From JBIOHP01 sp044449065 (GTDB taxonomy: Bacteria; Bacteroidota; Ignavibacteria; UBA10030; SZUA-254): DNA of 64,000 nucleotides. The notes under the pieces were generated by a model. The model saw only the letters and a program-made list of their open reading frames with translations. It searched no databases and was not told the origin of the DNA. The stretch lies in contig JBIOHP010000005.1 of assembly GCA_044449065.1 (NCBI GenBank), forward strand, positions 62,001 through 126,000, read 5' to 3'. The position numbers were made by a program, and so were the translations under genes. Below, piece after piece: positions 43,249-52,156 of the stretch (position 1 is the first letter of the stretch; every line of letters starts with the position of its first letter).

Positions 43249-45534
43249 TTAGAACTCAGCACTGATGCCTATCGAGGGTAGAATTCCGATGGCAGGTCTC
43301 TCTTCGGTATGTCCCAACCTTTCATTGTATAATGGTATATCGACAGGTTTTTTGTTATAGATGTTTTGGATATCAAGAAAAGTAATCAGGGTCCAATTTG
43401 AAAATACCCATCTTCGGTCAGCTCGCACATCAAGACTATGGTTCACTCCAACACGCGCAGCATTAAAGAGCGCTGATGATTGAGTTCCATCGGAGTTATA
43501 CGGTGTGTACGGACGCCCGGTGGCAAATCGAAATCTCGCAGCAAATTCCCAATCATCATTAATAATATAACCGCCTCCAAAATTGATTATCCAGCGTTGA
43601 TCGAAACTGCCCGGATGCGTGATTCCATCCAGACCGGAAAAATCAGTCTCATTGAAGCTAACGCTTATAATGCCATAGTATGGAGACTCGGATAATTTTT
43701 TCTGAATAAATAATTCAATTCCATGCGCTTCGCCTCTGCCGGCGCTCACGAGAGGATCGATCCCGAACGAAGCAAAGGCGTCGTCCGACCCGCCGTACCC
43801 GGTGCCTGAATTCGATAAAACAAGATATGGCGGTAAAGTGCTTGCAGGATAATCCGAATATTGTTTTACATATCCTTCAATATTAATCTTCATATCGGAT
43901 CGAACGACGTGATCAATACCGAGCACGTATTCATTGGCCTCGATGTAAGTAAGATTCCTATTGTTCGCATTAGCAACCAACCAGATATACGAGGGCGCCT
44001 GAGCATAACGACCGATACTCATCGTCAATTTAGTTTGTGTCCAGGGTTTATAAGAAAGTGAAAACCGCGGTGAAATGGTGTTACCGTGAGAAATTAAGTT
44101 AAAATAATCCCATCGCGCCCCCAGTGTGCCCTGAAATGATCCTACTGTTTGAATAAATTGAATGTACCCCGCGCCTTTATAGGCATTGGTGTCTGCGTGC
44201 GTGTTGAGGGAGAGGTTGACGCCGTAATTTGTCCAAAAAGATGGTATGGCGAGATCGGTTGCGATTTGGATGAATTTTCCCTCAGCGCCAAATGAGAGTT
44301 CCGATTGCTGCGCCGGCTGCCAGACGAATTCCCCAAGAAGAGTGCTGATCCTTTCCCTTGAAACATTGGTAAAAATTGGTCTCAAAATAGTGTCATTCTG
44401 AGTGTAATGATATTCGTTATAGGTATTGCTGAGCACTACATTTGAAAAACCTGATGATAATAAATGCTTCCAGGCAATCCCGGCAACACTCTGATTTTGG
44501 TCAAGTAATAGAACTCTGGAATTATCATAGATATGATCTCTGCTATCATCGAACAACTTAATATTATCAAGAATTCCTATGCCAAGAATGCTTAACTGAT
44601 CATTTTGCGAAAGATGATAATCTGCTTTTCCGGTAAAATCCCAATACTGTGGAGTAAATGCCAATCCGGCTGCTTTAAAAATAAAGTCCAGATAACTTCT
44701 CCGTGCAGAGAAGAGAAAAGAACCGTTCTCGTTGACCGGACCTTCGGTGGTAAGACCAAATTGCGTCGCCGATATCGTGGCTTTTGCGCCCAAACGATCT
44801 CTTCTTCCCTCTCTTAAATTGATCGCGAGAAGAGAGGATAACCGATCCCCGTACCGGACACCAAACCCGCCGCTGGAAAATGTCGTTCCTTCCACAAAAT
44901 CGAGATTGATGTAACTCAATGGTCCGCCGCTCGCCCCCTGAGTTCCAAAATGATTGATATTCGGAACTTCGAAGTTGTTGATAAGGAATAAATTTTCCGA
45001 AGGCGCTCCGCCCCGCACCACCAGATCATTTCGACCCACCTGTACCTGCGCAACACCCGGGAGAATTGAAACCGCGCGAACAACATCTTCAAATCCCCCG
45101 GGCAGTCTCCGCAATTCCTCATACGATTGACTCCGCGCACTCACGGGAACGTCAGGCGTATCGTGGAAGTATTCTCCCTGAATTGTAACCTCCTTGACGT
45201 CAACAGATTTCTCCGCGAGTTCAAAATGAATCACCGCCGGTTTAACCACGGAAACGATTACATCGGTGATAACCCTCGATTCAAAACCAACGGCGGAAGC
45301 CCTGACTGCGTACCGTCCCATCGGCAGATGTTGAATTTTAAATGATCCGGTGGAGTCGGTCACTGCGCCAAACGTTGTACCAACTACCAGGATATTTACT
45401 CCCGTTATCGGCTGTTGGGTTATTTGCATAACGACCTTCCCGGAAATTATCCCTTCGTTCTTCTCATCACCAAATGCAAACAAATGAATACTGAACCAAA
45501 ATAACATAACGGCAAGGAGCTCAAATCGTTTCAT
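43249..45534 (-). CDS. TonB-dependent receptor with carboxypeptidase-regulatory-like domain
   Basis: 761 residues. Signal peptide (LLAVMLFWFSIHLFAFGDEK), a regulatory-like domain (about 25-115; GKVVMQITQQPITGVNILVV), a plug (about 140-245; RLPGGFEDVVRAVSILPGVA, RGGAPSENLFLINNFEVPNI) and a 22-strand-type barrel. The C-terminus GHTEERPAIGILPSIGISAEF ends in phenylalanine, as usual for outer-membrane proteins. It is not close to the tandem receptors at 1-4210. Substrate unknown. It lies next to the efflux operon but has its own terminator. Confidence 0.93.
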   Translation of the reverse strand: MKRFELLAVMLFWFSIHLFAFGDEKNEGIISGKVVMQITQQPITGVNILVVGTTFGAVTDSTGSFKIQHLPMGRYAVRASAVGFESRVITDVIVSVVKPAVIHFELAEKSVDVKEVTIQGEYFHDTPDVPVSARSQSYEELRRLPGGFEDVVRAVSILPGVAQVQVGRNDLVVRGGAPSENLFLINNFEVPNINHFGTQGASGGPLSYINLDFVEGTTFSSGGFGVRYGDRLSSLLAINLREGRRDRLGAKATISATQFGLTTEGPVNENGSFLFSARRSYLDFIFKAAGLAFTPQYWDFTGKADYHLSQNDQLSILGIGILDNIKLFDDSRDHIYDNSRVLLLDQNQSVAGIAWKHLLSSGFSNVVLSNTYNEYHYTQNDTILRPIFTNVSRERISTLLGEFVWQPAQQSELSFGAEGKFIQIATDLAIPSFWTNYGVNLSLNTHADTNAYKGAGYIQFIQTVGSFQGTLGARWDYFNLISHGNTISPRFSLSYKPWTQTKLTMSIGRYAQAPSYIWLVANANNRNLTYIEANEYVLGIDHVVRSDMKINIEGYVKQYSDYPASTLPPYLVLSNSGTGYGGSDDAFASFGIDPLVSAGRGEAHGIELFIQKKLSESPYYGIISVSFNETDFSGLDGITHPGSFDQRWIINFGGGYIINDDWEFAARFRFATGRPYTPYNSDGTQSSALFNAARVGVNHSLDVRADRRWVFSNWTLITFLDIQNIYNKKPVDIPLYNERLGHTEERPAIGILPSIGISAEF

Positions 45535-45552
45535 ATTATAGAAGAAAGATTC

Positions 45553-46476
45553 TTAATGATAGATAGATGAGAGCGCATCCGGCAAGGAAGGATATTTGAA
45601 GACAAACCCATTAGCCGATAATTTCGATGGGATTGCTTTTTGTCCCGTCAACAGCATCTCTGCCATTTCGCCAAAGATAATTTTTAATATAAATCCGGGA
45701 ACGGGAAACAATGAAGGACGGTGCATTGCTTTACCTAACTCGTTTGAAAATTGCTTCATGGTTACCGGGTTGGGCGCCGTCATATTGATCGGACCTGAAA
45801 CCGTTTTTTGCTCCAATGCGAATATCATGCATCGTACCACATCTTCGATATGAATCCAGGGCATCCATTGCCTGCCATTTCCGATGGGACCCCCTACGAA
45901 GAGCTTAAACGGCAGTTCCATTTTTTTTAACGCGCCGCCGTTTTTCCCAAGAACAATTCCCGTCCTTAAAATTACAAGCCGGACTCCAAAAGACTCGACC
46001 CTACGCGCTTCCTGTTCCCAGCGGCGGCATGCACCAGAAAGAAAATCATTCCCCGAAGCCTTCTCCTCAGTCACATCACCGGATTCAACACTCCCGTAAT
46101 ATCCAACCGCGGAAGAATTAATCAACACTTGAGGTTTCGTCTTTGCTTTGAGGATAGATTCTACGATCGCTTTCGTTGCGTTCACTCTGCTGTTGATTAT
46201 TTTTGTTTTCTGTTTTGGGCTCCAGCGTTTTCCTGCAATCGATTCTCCGGCGAGATTAATTACGGCATCAGCTCCATCTACGTTTTTCCGCCAACTCCCA
46301 TTCGTTCCCCCATCCCATAATTCGACCGATAATAATGCATTAGCGGATGATGTTAACTCTGAGGATACATGCAATGGATCTCGTGATAGAAGAGTAACGT
46401 TATGTTTTCGTTGGAGCAACTCTTTTACCAATGCTGTTCCGAAGAAACCTGTTCCACCCGCGATTATAATTTTCAT
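45553..46476 (-). CDS. TIGR01777-type SDR epimerase (YfcH-like)
   Basis: 307 residues. NAD(P)-binding MKIIIAGGTGFFGTALVKEL at the N-terminus, VINLAGESIAGKRWSPKQK, NSSAVGYYGSVESGDVTEEK and the C-terminal PGFILKIIFGEMAEMLLTGQ, then KLSANGFVFKYPSLPDALS. This pattern defines the YfcH/TIGR01777 subgroup. Catalytic role is not established. ATG 46476 is chosen over an upstream GTG at 46494, matching the family start. Confidence 0.92.
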   Translation of the reverse strand: MKIIIAGGTGFFGTALVKELLQRKHNVTLLSRDPLHVSSELTSSANALLSVELWDGGTNGSWRKNVDGADAVINLAGESIAGKRWSPKQKTKIINSRVNATKAIVESILKAKTKPQVLINSSAVGYYGSVESGDVTEEKASGNDFLSGACRRWEQEARRVESFGVRLVILRTGIVLGKNGGALKKMELPFKLFVGGPIGNGRQWMPWIHIEDVVRCMIFALEQKTVSGPINMTAPNPVTMKQFSNELGKAMHRPSLFPVPGFILKIIFGEMAEMLLTGQKAIPSKLSANGFVFKYPSLPDALSSIYH

Positions 46477-46611
46477 TACTGCACCGTTATACACATAATT
46501 TCCACATGGATAAAAGATGTTGTAAGATTTAAAATACCGAATCTTTTTATTTAAGTCGGAGGAATTATAATATTTTCCGTATTTTATAATCGATTATATA
46601 GCAACGATAAG

Positions 46612-47433
46612 ATGCCTCAAAATATCCATAAAATCAAAGATTTAGAAAATAAAGATTTACATCCGTATAAAACACTTCGCCGCCCGCTTGAACATTTAAA
46701 GAGCGGGATTTTTGTCGCTGAGGGAGAGAAAGTTGTGAAGAAACTGCTGAGTTCTCAGCTCCAATTGGTTTCGCTTCTTGTGACTCCGGACTGGTTTTCA
46801 AAATTAGAAAGCGATTTATCGTTGCTGAAGGATGAAATTAAGATTTTTATCGCCGATAAAACCCTTTTAGAAACAATCGTCGGATGCAATCTTCATCAGG
46901 GGATCATGGCGATAGCGCGAGTGCCGGCAAACCGTACGCTCAATGAAATTATTCGTTCGTTAGCAAAACCAGCCATGTTTGTAGCGCTTGACGGATTGGT
47001 GAGCGCGGAGAATGTGGGTGTGATTGTTCGCAACTGTGCAGGTTTCGGAGTTGACGCAATCATCGTTGGCGAAACATCAAGCAGCCCATACCTGCGGCGT
47101 GCGGTAAGAAATTCGATGGGGACGGTGTTTGATATTCCAATCGTCCATGTCGATAATCTTCAATCGACATTGAACGATCTACGAACCATCTATAACTGCA
47201 ACGTCGCCGCAGCGCATCCGGCAGGCGCGCAATCGATCTATGATGCGGATTTTTCCGGGAATGTCTGCATCGTTCTCGGGAACGAAGGCGACGGCTTATC
47301 GCAAAAGATTCTTGATGCTTGTTCAACTTATGTTTCCATACCAATGAACAACAAAGTCGATTCATTGAATGTCGGCAGCGCAAGTGCCGTACTCCTCTAT
47401 GAGTCATCCCGTCAGCGCAAACAATCTCATTGA
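46612..47433 (+). CDS. TrmH/SpoU-family RNA methyltransferase
   Basis: 273 residues, with the three SPOUT motifs: ALDGLVSAENVGVIVRNCAG near residue 124, CIVLGNEGDGLSQKIL near 218 and IPMNNKVDSLNVGSASAVLL near 243. An N-terminal L30e-like substrate-binding domain precedes it (residues 15-110). It transfers a methyl from SAM to a ribose 2'-OH of rRNA or tRNA. The closest functional pattern is RlmB/TsnR type, but the target cannot be assigned. The Nudix gene starts one base after its stop. Confidence 0.92.
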   Translation: MPQNIHKIKDLENKDLHPYKTLRRPLEHLKSGIFVAEGEKVVKKLLSSQLQLVSLLVTPDWFSKLESDLSLLKDEIKIFIADKTLLETIVGCNLHQGIMAIARVPANRTLNEIIRSLAKPAMFVALDGLVSAENVGVIVRNCAGFGVDAIIVGETSSSPYLRRAVRNSMGTVFDIPIVHVDNLQSTLNDLRTIYNCNVAAAHPAGAQSIYDADFSGNVCIVLGNEGDGLSQKILDACSTYVSIPMNNKVDSLNVGSASAVLLYESSRQRKQSH

Positions 47434-47434
47434 T

Positions 47435-48022
47435 ATGATTACGAAAGAAATCATTACCGCAGCCCTCTCCCGGCGTCAACGCAAGGTGATATCGTCTGAA
47501 GAGTATCCACTCTATAAAAGAGCGGCAGTTCTCATCACGCTCGTCCCTATAGACGATGAATTCAGTATACTGCTAACCGTCCGAACCGACGAAGTTGAAA
47601 CGCATAAGGGACAAATATCCTGCCCCGGTGGAATGCGGGATGATGGCGATAACGATTTAACGCAGACAGCGCTGCGCGAGACAGAGGAAGAATTAGGAAT
47701 ACCACGAACGAGTATTGAAATTCTCGGTGTCAGCGACGATCAGGCAACACCGACAAAATTTATTATCACTCCCGTGGTAGGTTGTTTGGATGAACTGCCA
47801 TCTTTAACACTCAATACGAATGAAGTCGCTGAAGTATTTACCGTGCCGCTCTCAGTTTTCATTGAAAAGAAAAATGCGCGAAACGAAGAGCGTGAATTCC
47901 AAGGGAAAATTCACACGGTTTGGTATTTTCAGTACGGGAAACACATGATCTGGGGTGCGACGGCAATTTTACTGGTAAATTTTGCCGAGATCATCATGAA
48001 AGCTAATACATCGGGGCAATGA
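47435..48022 (+). CDS. Nudix hydrolase, CoA pyrophosphatase-like
   Basis: About 195 residues. The Nudix box is GGMRDDGDNDLTQTALRETE, then EELGI, near residues 68-92, preceded by the CoA-type KGQISCPGGM. It probably hydrolyses CoA derivatives (NudL group). ATG 47435 is just after the upstream stop; earlier in-frame starts overlap the methyltransferase. The region after the box (DDQATPTKFIITPVVG) also fits CoA-type members. Confidence 0.88.
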   Translation: MITKEIITAALSRRQRKVISSEEYPLYKRAAVLITLVPIDDEFSILLTVRTDEVETHKGQISCPGGMRDDGDNDLTQTALRETEEELGIPRTSIEILGVSDDQATPTKFIITPVVGCLDELPSLTLNTNEVAEVFTVPLSVFIEKKNARNEEREFQGKIHTVWYFQYGKHMIWGATAILLVNFAEIIMKANTSGQ

Positions 48023-48048
48023 GCCACACGGCTCCGATACTCCGGGGG

Positions 48049-48471
48049 CTATTCGACTTCTACCAATTCTTTATTTGAAAAGAAATAACTAATTTCGATG
48101 AGGGCGTTTTCAGGAGAGTCGGATCCGTGAATGATATTTTCACCTTTGTTATCCGCGTATAATTTGCGGATTGTACCCGCAGCCGCCTCTTTGGGATCTG
48201 TGGCGCCGATCAATACCCTGAAATCCGCAACAGCATTTACTTTTTCCAGCACAATGGGAACACAGGCGCCCGAACTCATGAATTCCACAAGTGAATCGTA
48301 AAATGGTCGCCCGTTATGCACGGCATAGAATCTACCGGCGGATTGTTTGGTCAGGCGCGTTTTCTTCATTGCGACTACCTTGAACCCTCCCTTTTGAATA
48401 TGGGCAATAACCGCGCCGATAAGATTTTTCCGGACACAATCGGGTTTTAAAATTGCTAATGTTCGTTCCAC
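48049..48471 (-). CDS. ndk: Nucleoside diphosphate kinase
   Basis: 140 residues, the normal subunit size. It begins MERTLAIIKPD-like (MERTLAILKPDCVRKNLIGA), has the conserved RPFYDSLVEFMSSGACVPIV, the ADFRVLIGATDPKEAAAGTI segment and the catalytic-His motif IIHGSDSPENALIEISYFF near residue 117. It transfers phosphate between nucleoside triphosphates and diphosphates through phosphohistidine. The start codon is GTG. It is last in the sucD-rhodanese-ndk run. Confidence 0.97.
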   Translation of the reverse strand: MERTLAILKPDCVRKNLIGAVIAHIQKGGFKVVAMKKTRLTKQSAGRFYAVHNGRPFYDSLVEFMSSGACVPIVLEKVNAVADFRVLIGATDPKEAAAGTIRKLYADNKGENIIHGSDSPENALIEISYFFSNKELVEVE

Positions 48472-48514
48472 TATTTTTTCTTTCTATTGATTAGTTTTAT
48501 TTATCAGGGAAAAA

Positions 48515-48931
48515 TCAACTCTTCCGCTTTTTAACGGTTGATTCTTTCTTCTTCGCAGCTTTGCCTCCAACTATAGGATAACCAAGTTTAATCCATTCCC
48601 GCCAACCGCCGTCCATCGATAGGACATTCTTATAACCCATCAAACGGAGATTATCGGCTGCAAGAACCGAACGAAATCCGCCGCCGCAATACAAAATTAT
48701 TTCCGATTCCTTATCCGGAACAGAATTTTCAATATCTCTCTCAATAATTCCTTTACCGAGATAAATCGAATTCGGAAGACGCCCGGCTGCCCATTCACTC
48801 TCTTCACGGATATCGACAAGGATAAAATCATCGCCGTTATCCATTCTCCGTTTCACGGTTTTGGGATTTGTTTCCCGAACTTTCTTTCGGCGCCGGTCAA
48901 CGAGTTTGAGAAATGCGGGGGAGTGTTTCAT
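48515..48931 (-). CDS. Rhodanese-domain protein
   Basis: 138 residues with a single rhodanese domain: DFILVDIREESEWAAGRLPN, SIYLGKGIIERDIE and the active-site loop ILYCGGGFRSVLAADNLRLM with Cys near residue 78, then NVLSMDGGWREWIKLGYPI. It is a candidate sulfurtransferase. Its C-terminal tail GGKAAKKKESTVKKRKS is very Lys-rich, like the tail of the sucD product encoded directly upstream. ATG 48931 overlaps the sucD stop in an ATGA. Confidence 0.9.
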   Translation of the reverse strand: MKHSPAFLKLVDRRRKKVRETNPKTVKRRMDNGDDFILVDIREESEWAAGRLPNSIYLGKGIIERDIENSVPDKESEIILYCGGGFRSVLAADNLRLMGYKNVLSMDGGWREWIKLGYPIVGGKAAKKKESTVKKRKS

Positions 48932-49899
48932 TTACGGCCCTTTTTCTTTTTCGTTAAAGAAGATTTTTTTGATGAAATAATCACCGTTTTTTTCTTCGCA
49001 TTTTTGGGAAGTACTTTCTGCACCATCGCTCCGATATCCGCCGGGCTATCGACGACATGGATTCCTGCTTTTTTCATTGCTTTCATTTTCTCCTCGGCAG
49101 TGCCTTTACCGCCGGAAATGATGGCTCCGGCGTGTCCCATCCGGCGCCCAGGAGGAGCAGTCCGGCCCGCAATGAATCCGATCACCGGTTTGGTGAAATT
49201 CTTCCGCACATATTCCGCGGCTTCCTCCTCCGCGGTTCCACCAATTTCTCCGATCATGATGACCGCATCGGTGCCGTCGTCCTCTTTGAAGAGCTTCAAC
49301 GCATCGAGAAAGCGTGTTCCGACCACAGGATCGCCCCCGATTCCCATGCAGGTCGATTGTCCCAACCCGCGTTCCGTCACCTGCCAAACGGCTTCGTAGG
49401 TCAGAGTTCCACTACGTGAAATCAATCCAACGGTACCCGGACTGTGAATAAAACCGGGCATGATGCCGATTTTACATTGACCCGGGGTGATGATGCCCGG
49501 GCAATTCGGACCAATCATGCGCGCGCCGGTGCTTTTTAAATATTCATACACTTTTACCATATCGCGGGCAGGGATGCCTTCGGTAATGGCAACGATTAAT
49601 TTTATACCCGCTTCGGCAGATTCCATAATCGCTTCGGCTGCAAACGACGCAGGCACAAAAATGATCGACACGTTGGCTCCTTCCTTCTTCACAGCATCGT
49701 CAACCGTATTGAACACAGGAACCGATTTTTTAAACGGATATTGCTCATTGCCTTTATAAGACAAACCGCCTTTGCCGGGAGTAACACCTGCTACAACTTT
49801 TGTGCCGTATAGAATCATCTGCTGCGTGTGAAACGTGCCCTCGCCGCCGGTAATTCCTTGGACTACTAACCGCGTATTTTTATCGACTAAGATGCTCAT
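48928..49899 (-). CDS. sucD: Succinyl-CoA ligase, alpha subunit, with Lys-rich tail
   Basis: 323 residues. It starts with NTRLVVQGITGGEGTFHTQQ (CoA-binding domain), has TLTYEAVWQVTERGLGQSTC and the catalytic-His loop RMGHAGAIISGGKGTAEEKM near residue 255. It makes succinyl-CoA from succinate with ATP/GTP in the TCA cycle, together with SucC (not in the window). The tail after residue about 300 (KKKTVIISSKKSSLTKKKKG) is longer and more basic than usual for SucD (about 290 residues). Confidence 0.96.
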   Translation of the reverse strand: MSILVDKNTRLVVQGITGGEGTFHTQQMILYGTKVVAGVTPGKGGLSYKGNEQYPFKKSVPVFNTVDDAVKKEGANVSIIFVPASFAAEAIMESAEAGIKLIVAITEGIPARDMVKVYEYLKSTGARMIGPNCPGIITPGQCKIGIMPGFIHSPGTVGLISRSGTLTYEAVWQVTERGLGQSTCMGIGGDPVVGTRFLDALKLFKEDDGTDAVIMIGEIGGTAEEEAAEYVRKNFTKPVIGFIAGRTAPPGRRMGHAGAIISGGKGTAEEKMKAMKKAGIHVVDSPADIGAMVQKVLPKNAKKKTVIISSKKSSLTKKKKGRK

Positions 49900-50156
49900 A
49901 ATGTTTTATTAATGTGGGTTCTAATTTGATATTAATTTTAACGATAGCAATTTTAAAACTCCCGATCCCCGGTGGTTTTCAATCAGAAGAAATTACTCTC
50001 TTCATTGAAACCGTTCACTTACCGCCGCAGCTTAAAAGTTTACCAGAGAGCTCCGCACCGCGATTGAAAAATAATGATTGAACTAATTGTGAAGTAAGAA
50101 CGGGAGAATATATTCAATACGCCGAGGTTGGAATACCACCCCGGTGTTTGTAAATC

Positions 50157-50345
50157 TTACTTTAATCGCGCTAACGGTTTTTGCGAATTTTCTTCCGGCA
50201 CATCCGGATTTTCCCGGGACGCCTTCCGGAATTCGCGCCATCCCTTTCCTAAACCCGCCGCAAACTCGGGTATTTTCTTTCCGCCGAAAAAAATGAGTAT
50301 CACGAACAATAACAATAATATTTCAGGGGTCCCTAAATTTCCCAT
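50157..50345 (-). CDS. tatA: Twin-arginine translocase subunit TatA/TatE family
   Basis: 62 residues. A single N-terminal membrane helix GTPEILLLLFVILIFFGGKK, the conserved FGGKKIPEFAAGLGKGWREF amphipathic helix, and a short polar tail. It is part of the channel that exports folded proteins across the inner membrane, such as the Tat-signal-bearing molybdenum hydroxylase at 56172. It is the last gene of the psd-pssA-purS-purQ-tatA run, 3 bases after purQ. The stretch 49900-50156 holds no gene. Confidence 0.94.
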   Translation of the reverse strand: MGNLGTPEILLLLFVILIFFGGKKIPEFAAGLGKGWREFRKASRENPDVPEENSQKPLARLK

Positions 50346-50348
50346 CTC

Positions 50349-51089
50349 TTATTTCCTATCAACCAACAGATTCTCCGGAATCATTTCCAGAGGAATAAAA
50401 CTTTTAATGAGCGATGTGAATATCTTCTGACCATCGGTGTGACGCAAAACCGCATCGGAGGCGCGTTCGGGATGCGGCATCATTCCCATTACATTGCCGG
50501 CGATATTCATAATGCCGGCGATGTTGCGTGATGAACCGTTTGGATTTGCGGCATCAGTCAGTGTTCCGTCCAATTCGCAATATCTGAACAATACCTGCCC
50601 GTTTTCTTCGAGCATATCGAGCGTCTTGTCATCCGCATAATAGTTGCCTTCGCCATGCGCAATGGGTAACTGGAGGATATCTCCTTGCCGGCATACCGAT
50701 GTAAATCTTGAATGAATATTCTCAACTCTCAGATTAACGAACTTGCAGGCGAATGATAAATTTGCATTCCGCAACAATGCTCCCGGCAAGAGCCCTGCTT
50801 CACAGAGCGTTTGGAAGCCGTTGCAAATTCCGATAACGACGCCCCCGGAATTGGCAAACCGGATAACTTCTTTCATGATCGGCGAAAAACGGGCAATAGC
50901 GCCGCAGCGAAGATAATCCCCGTAAGAGAATCCCCCCGGCAAAATGACGATATCGGAATTCTCCAGAGAAGAATTCTTATGCCAGAGAAAGGCGACGTCT
51001 TGATGGAAAATATCCTTGAAAACATAATATGCGTCATGATCGCAATTAGAACCGGGAAAAACAACTAAGCCGACCTTGAGCCGATCCAT
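50349..51089 (-). CDS. purQ: Phosphoribosylformylglycinamidine synthase, glutaminase subunit
   Basis: 246 residues, class I glutamine amidotransferase. GLVVFPGSNCDHDAYYVFKD at the start, the nucleophile Cys in GVVIGICNGFQTLCEAGLLP near residue 94, and GMMPHPERASD near 216 with the catalytic His and Glu. It supplies ammonia to PurL for FGAM synthesis in purine biosynthesis. It partners with PurS, encoded one base upstream; the large PurL is not in the window. Confidence 0.97.
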   Translation of the reverse strand: MDRLKVGLVVFPGSNCDHDAYYVFKDIFHQDVAFLWHKNSSLENSDIVILPGGFSYGDYLRCGAIARFSPIMKEVIRFANSGGVVIGICNGFQTLCEAGLLPGALLRNANLSFACKFVNLRVENIHSRFTSVCRQGDILQLPIAHGEGNYYADDKTLDMLEENGQVLFRYCELDGTLTDAANPNGSSRNIAGIMNIAGNVMGMMPHPERASDAVLRHTDGQKIFTSLIKSFIPLEMIPENLLVDRK

Positions 51090-51090
51090 C

Positions 51091-51339
51091 TTACATCGAT
51101 TCCAAAGTATAGGTATAATCTTCCATCACCGGATTAGCGAGAAGTTTTTTGCACGCCTCCTCGGTCACCCGCCGCGCTTCTTCCTTCGTTCCTCCGCTCA
51201 CTTTCATCTCGATATATTTACCCATTCTCACCTCAGTTGTACTTGCCATACCGAGATTTTGAAGGGCATGATGGACTGCTTTCCCCTGGGGATCAAGAAT
51301 GGATGATCGCAGGGTGATAATAATTTTCGCTAAATACAC
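51091..51339 (-). CDS. purS: Phosphoribosylformylglycinamidine synthase subunit PurS
   Basis: 82 residues, the usual size. AKIIITLRSSILDPQGKAVH and the conserved VRMGKYIEMKVSGGTKEEAR helix region. PurS is a small structural subunit that bridges PurL and PurQ in the multi-subunit enzyme. The start is GTG with AGGAAG upstream. It lies between pssA (14-base gap) and purQ (1-base gap). Confidence 0.94.
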   Translation of the reverse strand: MYLAKIIITLRSSILDPQGKAVHHALQNLGMASTTEVRMGKYIEMKVSGGTKEEARRVTEEACKKLLANPVMEDYTYTLESM

Positions 51340-51353
51340 GCGGTCGCTTCCTA

Positions 51354-52118
51354 TTACACATCAACGCTGGTTAATTCAGAATCTTCTTCCCTGTTTTTGG
51401 AGAAGGGGCGGAGTACCCGCTTAATGGTTTCAACGATCAGCCGTAAGGGACCCGTTGCAACATAAAATACAAAAAATGGAAATAACGCGCTCCCCTGCGT
51501 GAGGATGATCGCCGTGACTCCAACCACCATTACCGTAAATCGCAGCGGATGTTGAAGAAGCCCGCGCTTAGACAATTTTGGCAGGGCGTCATACTTAATA
51601 TTGCTGACCATGAGCAGGGAGAGAATCACAACCATCGGGGCTAAAAGCCAGACCACATCGCTGTTGATCCCGATTTCCGGCGTGTAATATCTGAGAACAA
51701 ACGCGCAAATCATCATTGCAGTAGCCGGAATGGGAAGTCCTTTGAAATATTCTTTATCATAACTAACCAACTGAGAATTAAACCGCGCCAGTCGCATTGC
51801 CCCGAACGCCATCGGCATGGCGCTGATCAGCGTGCCCGTGCCGTTCATTGTATGGAGAAAAATAGTGTAGACTAAAAACGAGGGAGCAACGCCGAAGGAT
51901 ACGACATCGCAGAGAGAATCGAGTTCAACGCCAAAATCGCTGAAAGATTTCGTTATGCGCGCCATCATTCCATCCAGGACGTCGAATATCCCGGCGGAGA
52001 CGATAAGCCAAGCAGCCATATCGTACTCGCCGCGCGCCGTGCTCAACAACGAGAGAAAACCGCAAAAAATATTCAGGATCGTAAACAAGCTTGGTACAAC
52101 AGCCCGTGTAATTTTCAT
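51354..52118 (-). CDS. pssA: CDP-diacylglycerol-serine O-phosphatidyltransferase
   Basis: 254 residues with about seven membrane helices. The CDP-alcohol phosphatidyltransferase signature DG-xx-AR-x8-G-xxx-D-xxx-D is present as DGMMARITKSFSDFGVELDS, then LCDVVSFG. It makes phosphatidylserine from CDP-diacylglycerol and serine in the inner membrane. The psd gene is immediately upstream, so the two steps to phosphatidylethanolamine are encoded together. Confidence 0.95.
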   Translation of the reverse strand: MKITRAVVPSLFTILNIFCGFLSLLSTARGEYDMAAWLIVSAGIFDVLDGMMARITKSFSDFGVELDSLCDVVSFGVAPSFLVYTIFLHTMNGTGTLISAMPMAFGAMRLARFNSQLVSYDKEYFKGLPIPATAMMICAFVLRYYTPEIGINSDVVWLLAPMVVILSLLMVSNIKYDALPKLSKRGLLQHPLRFTVMVVGVTAIILTQGSALFPFFVFYVATGPLRLIVETIKRVLRPFSKNREEDSELTSVDV

Positions 52119-52156
52119 TTTATGAGTTTCCTTAGTTAGACATCAGTTAATTAAGG

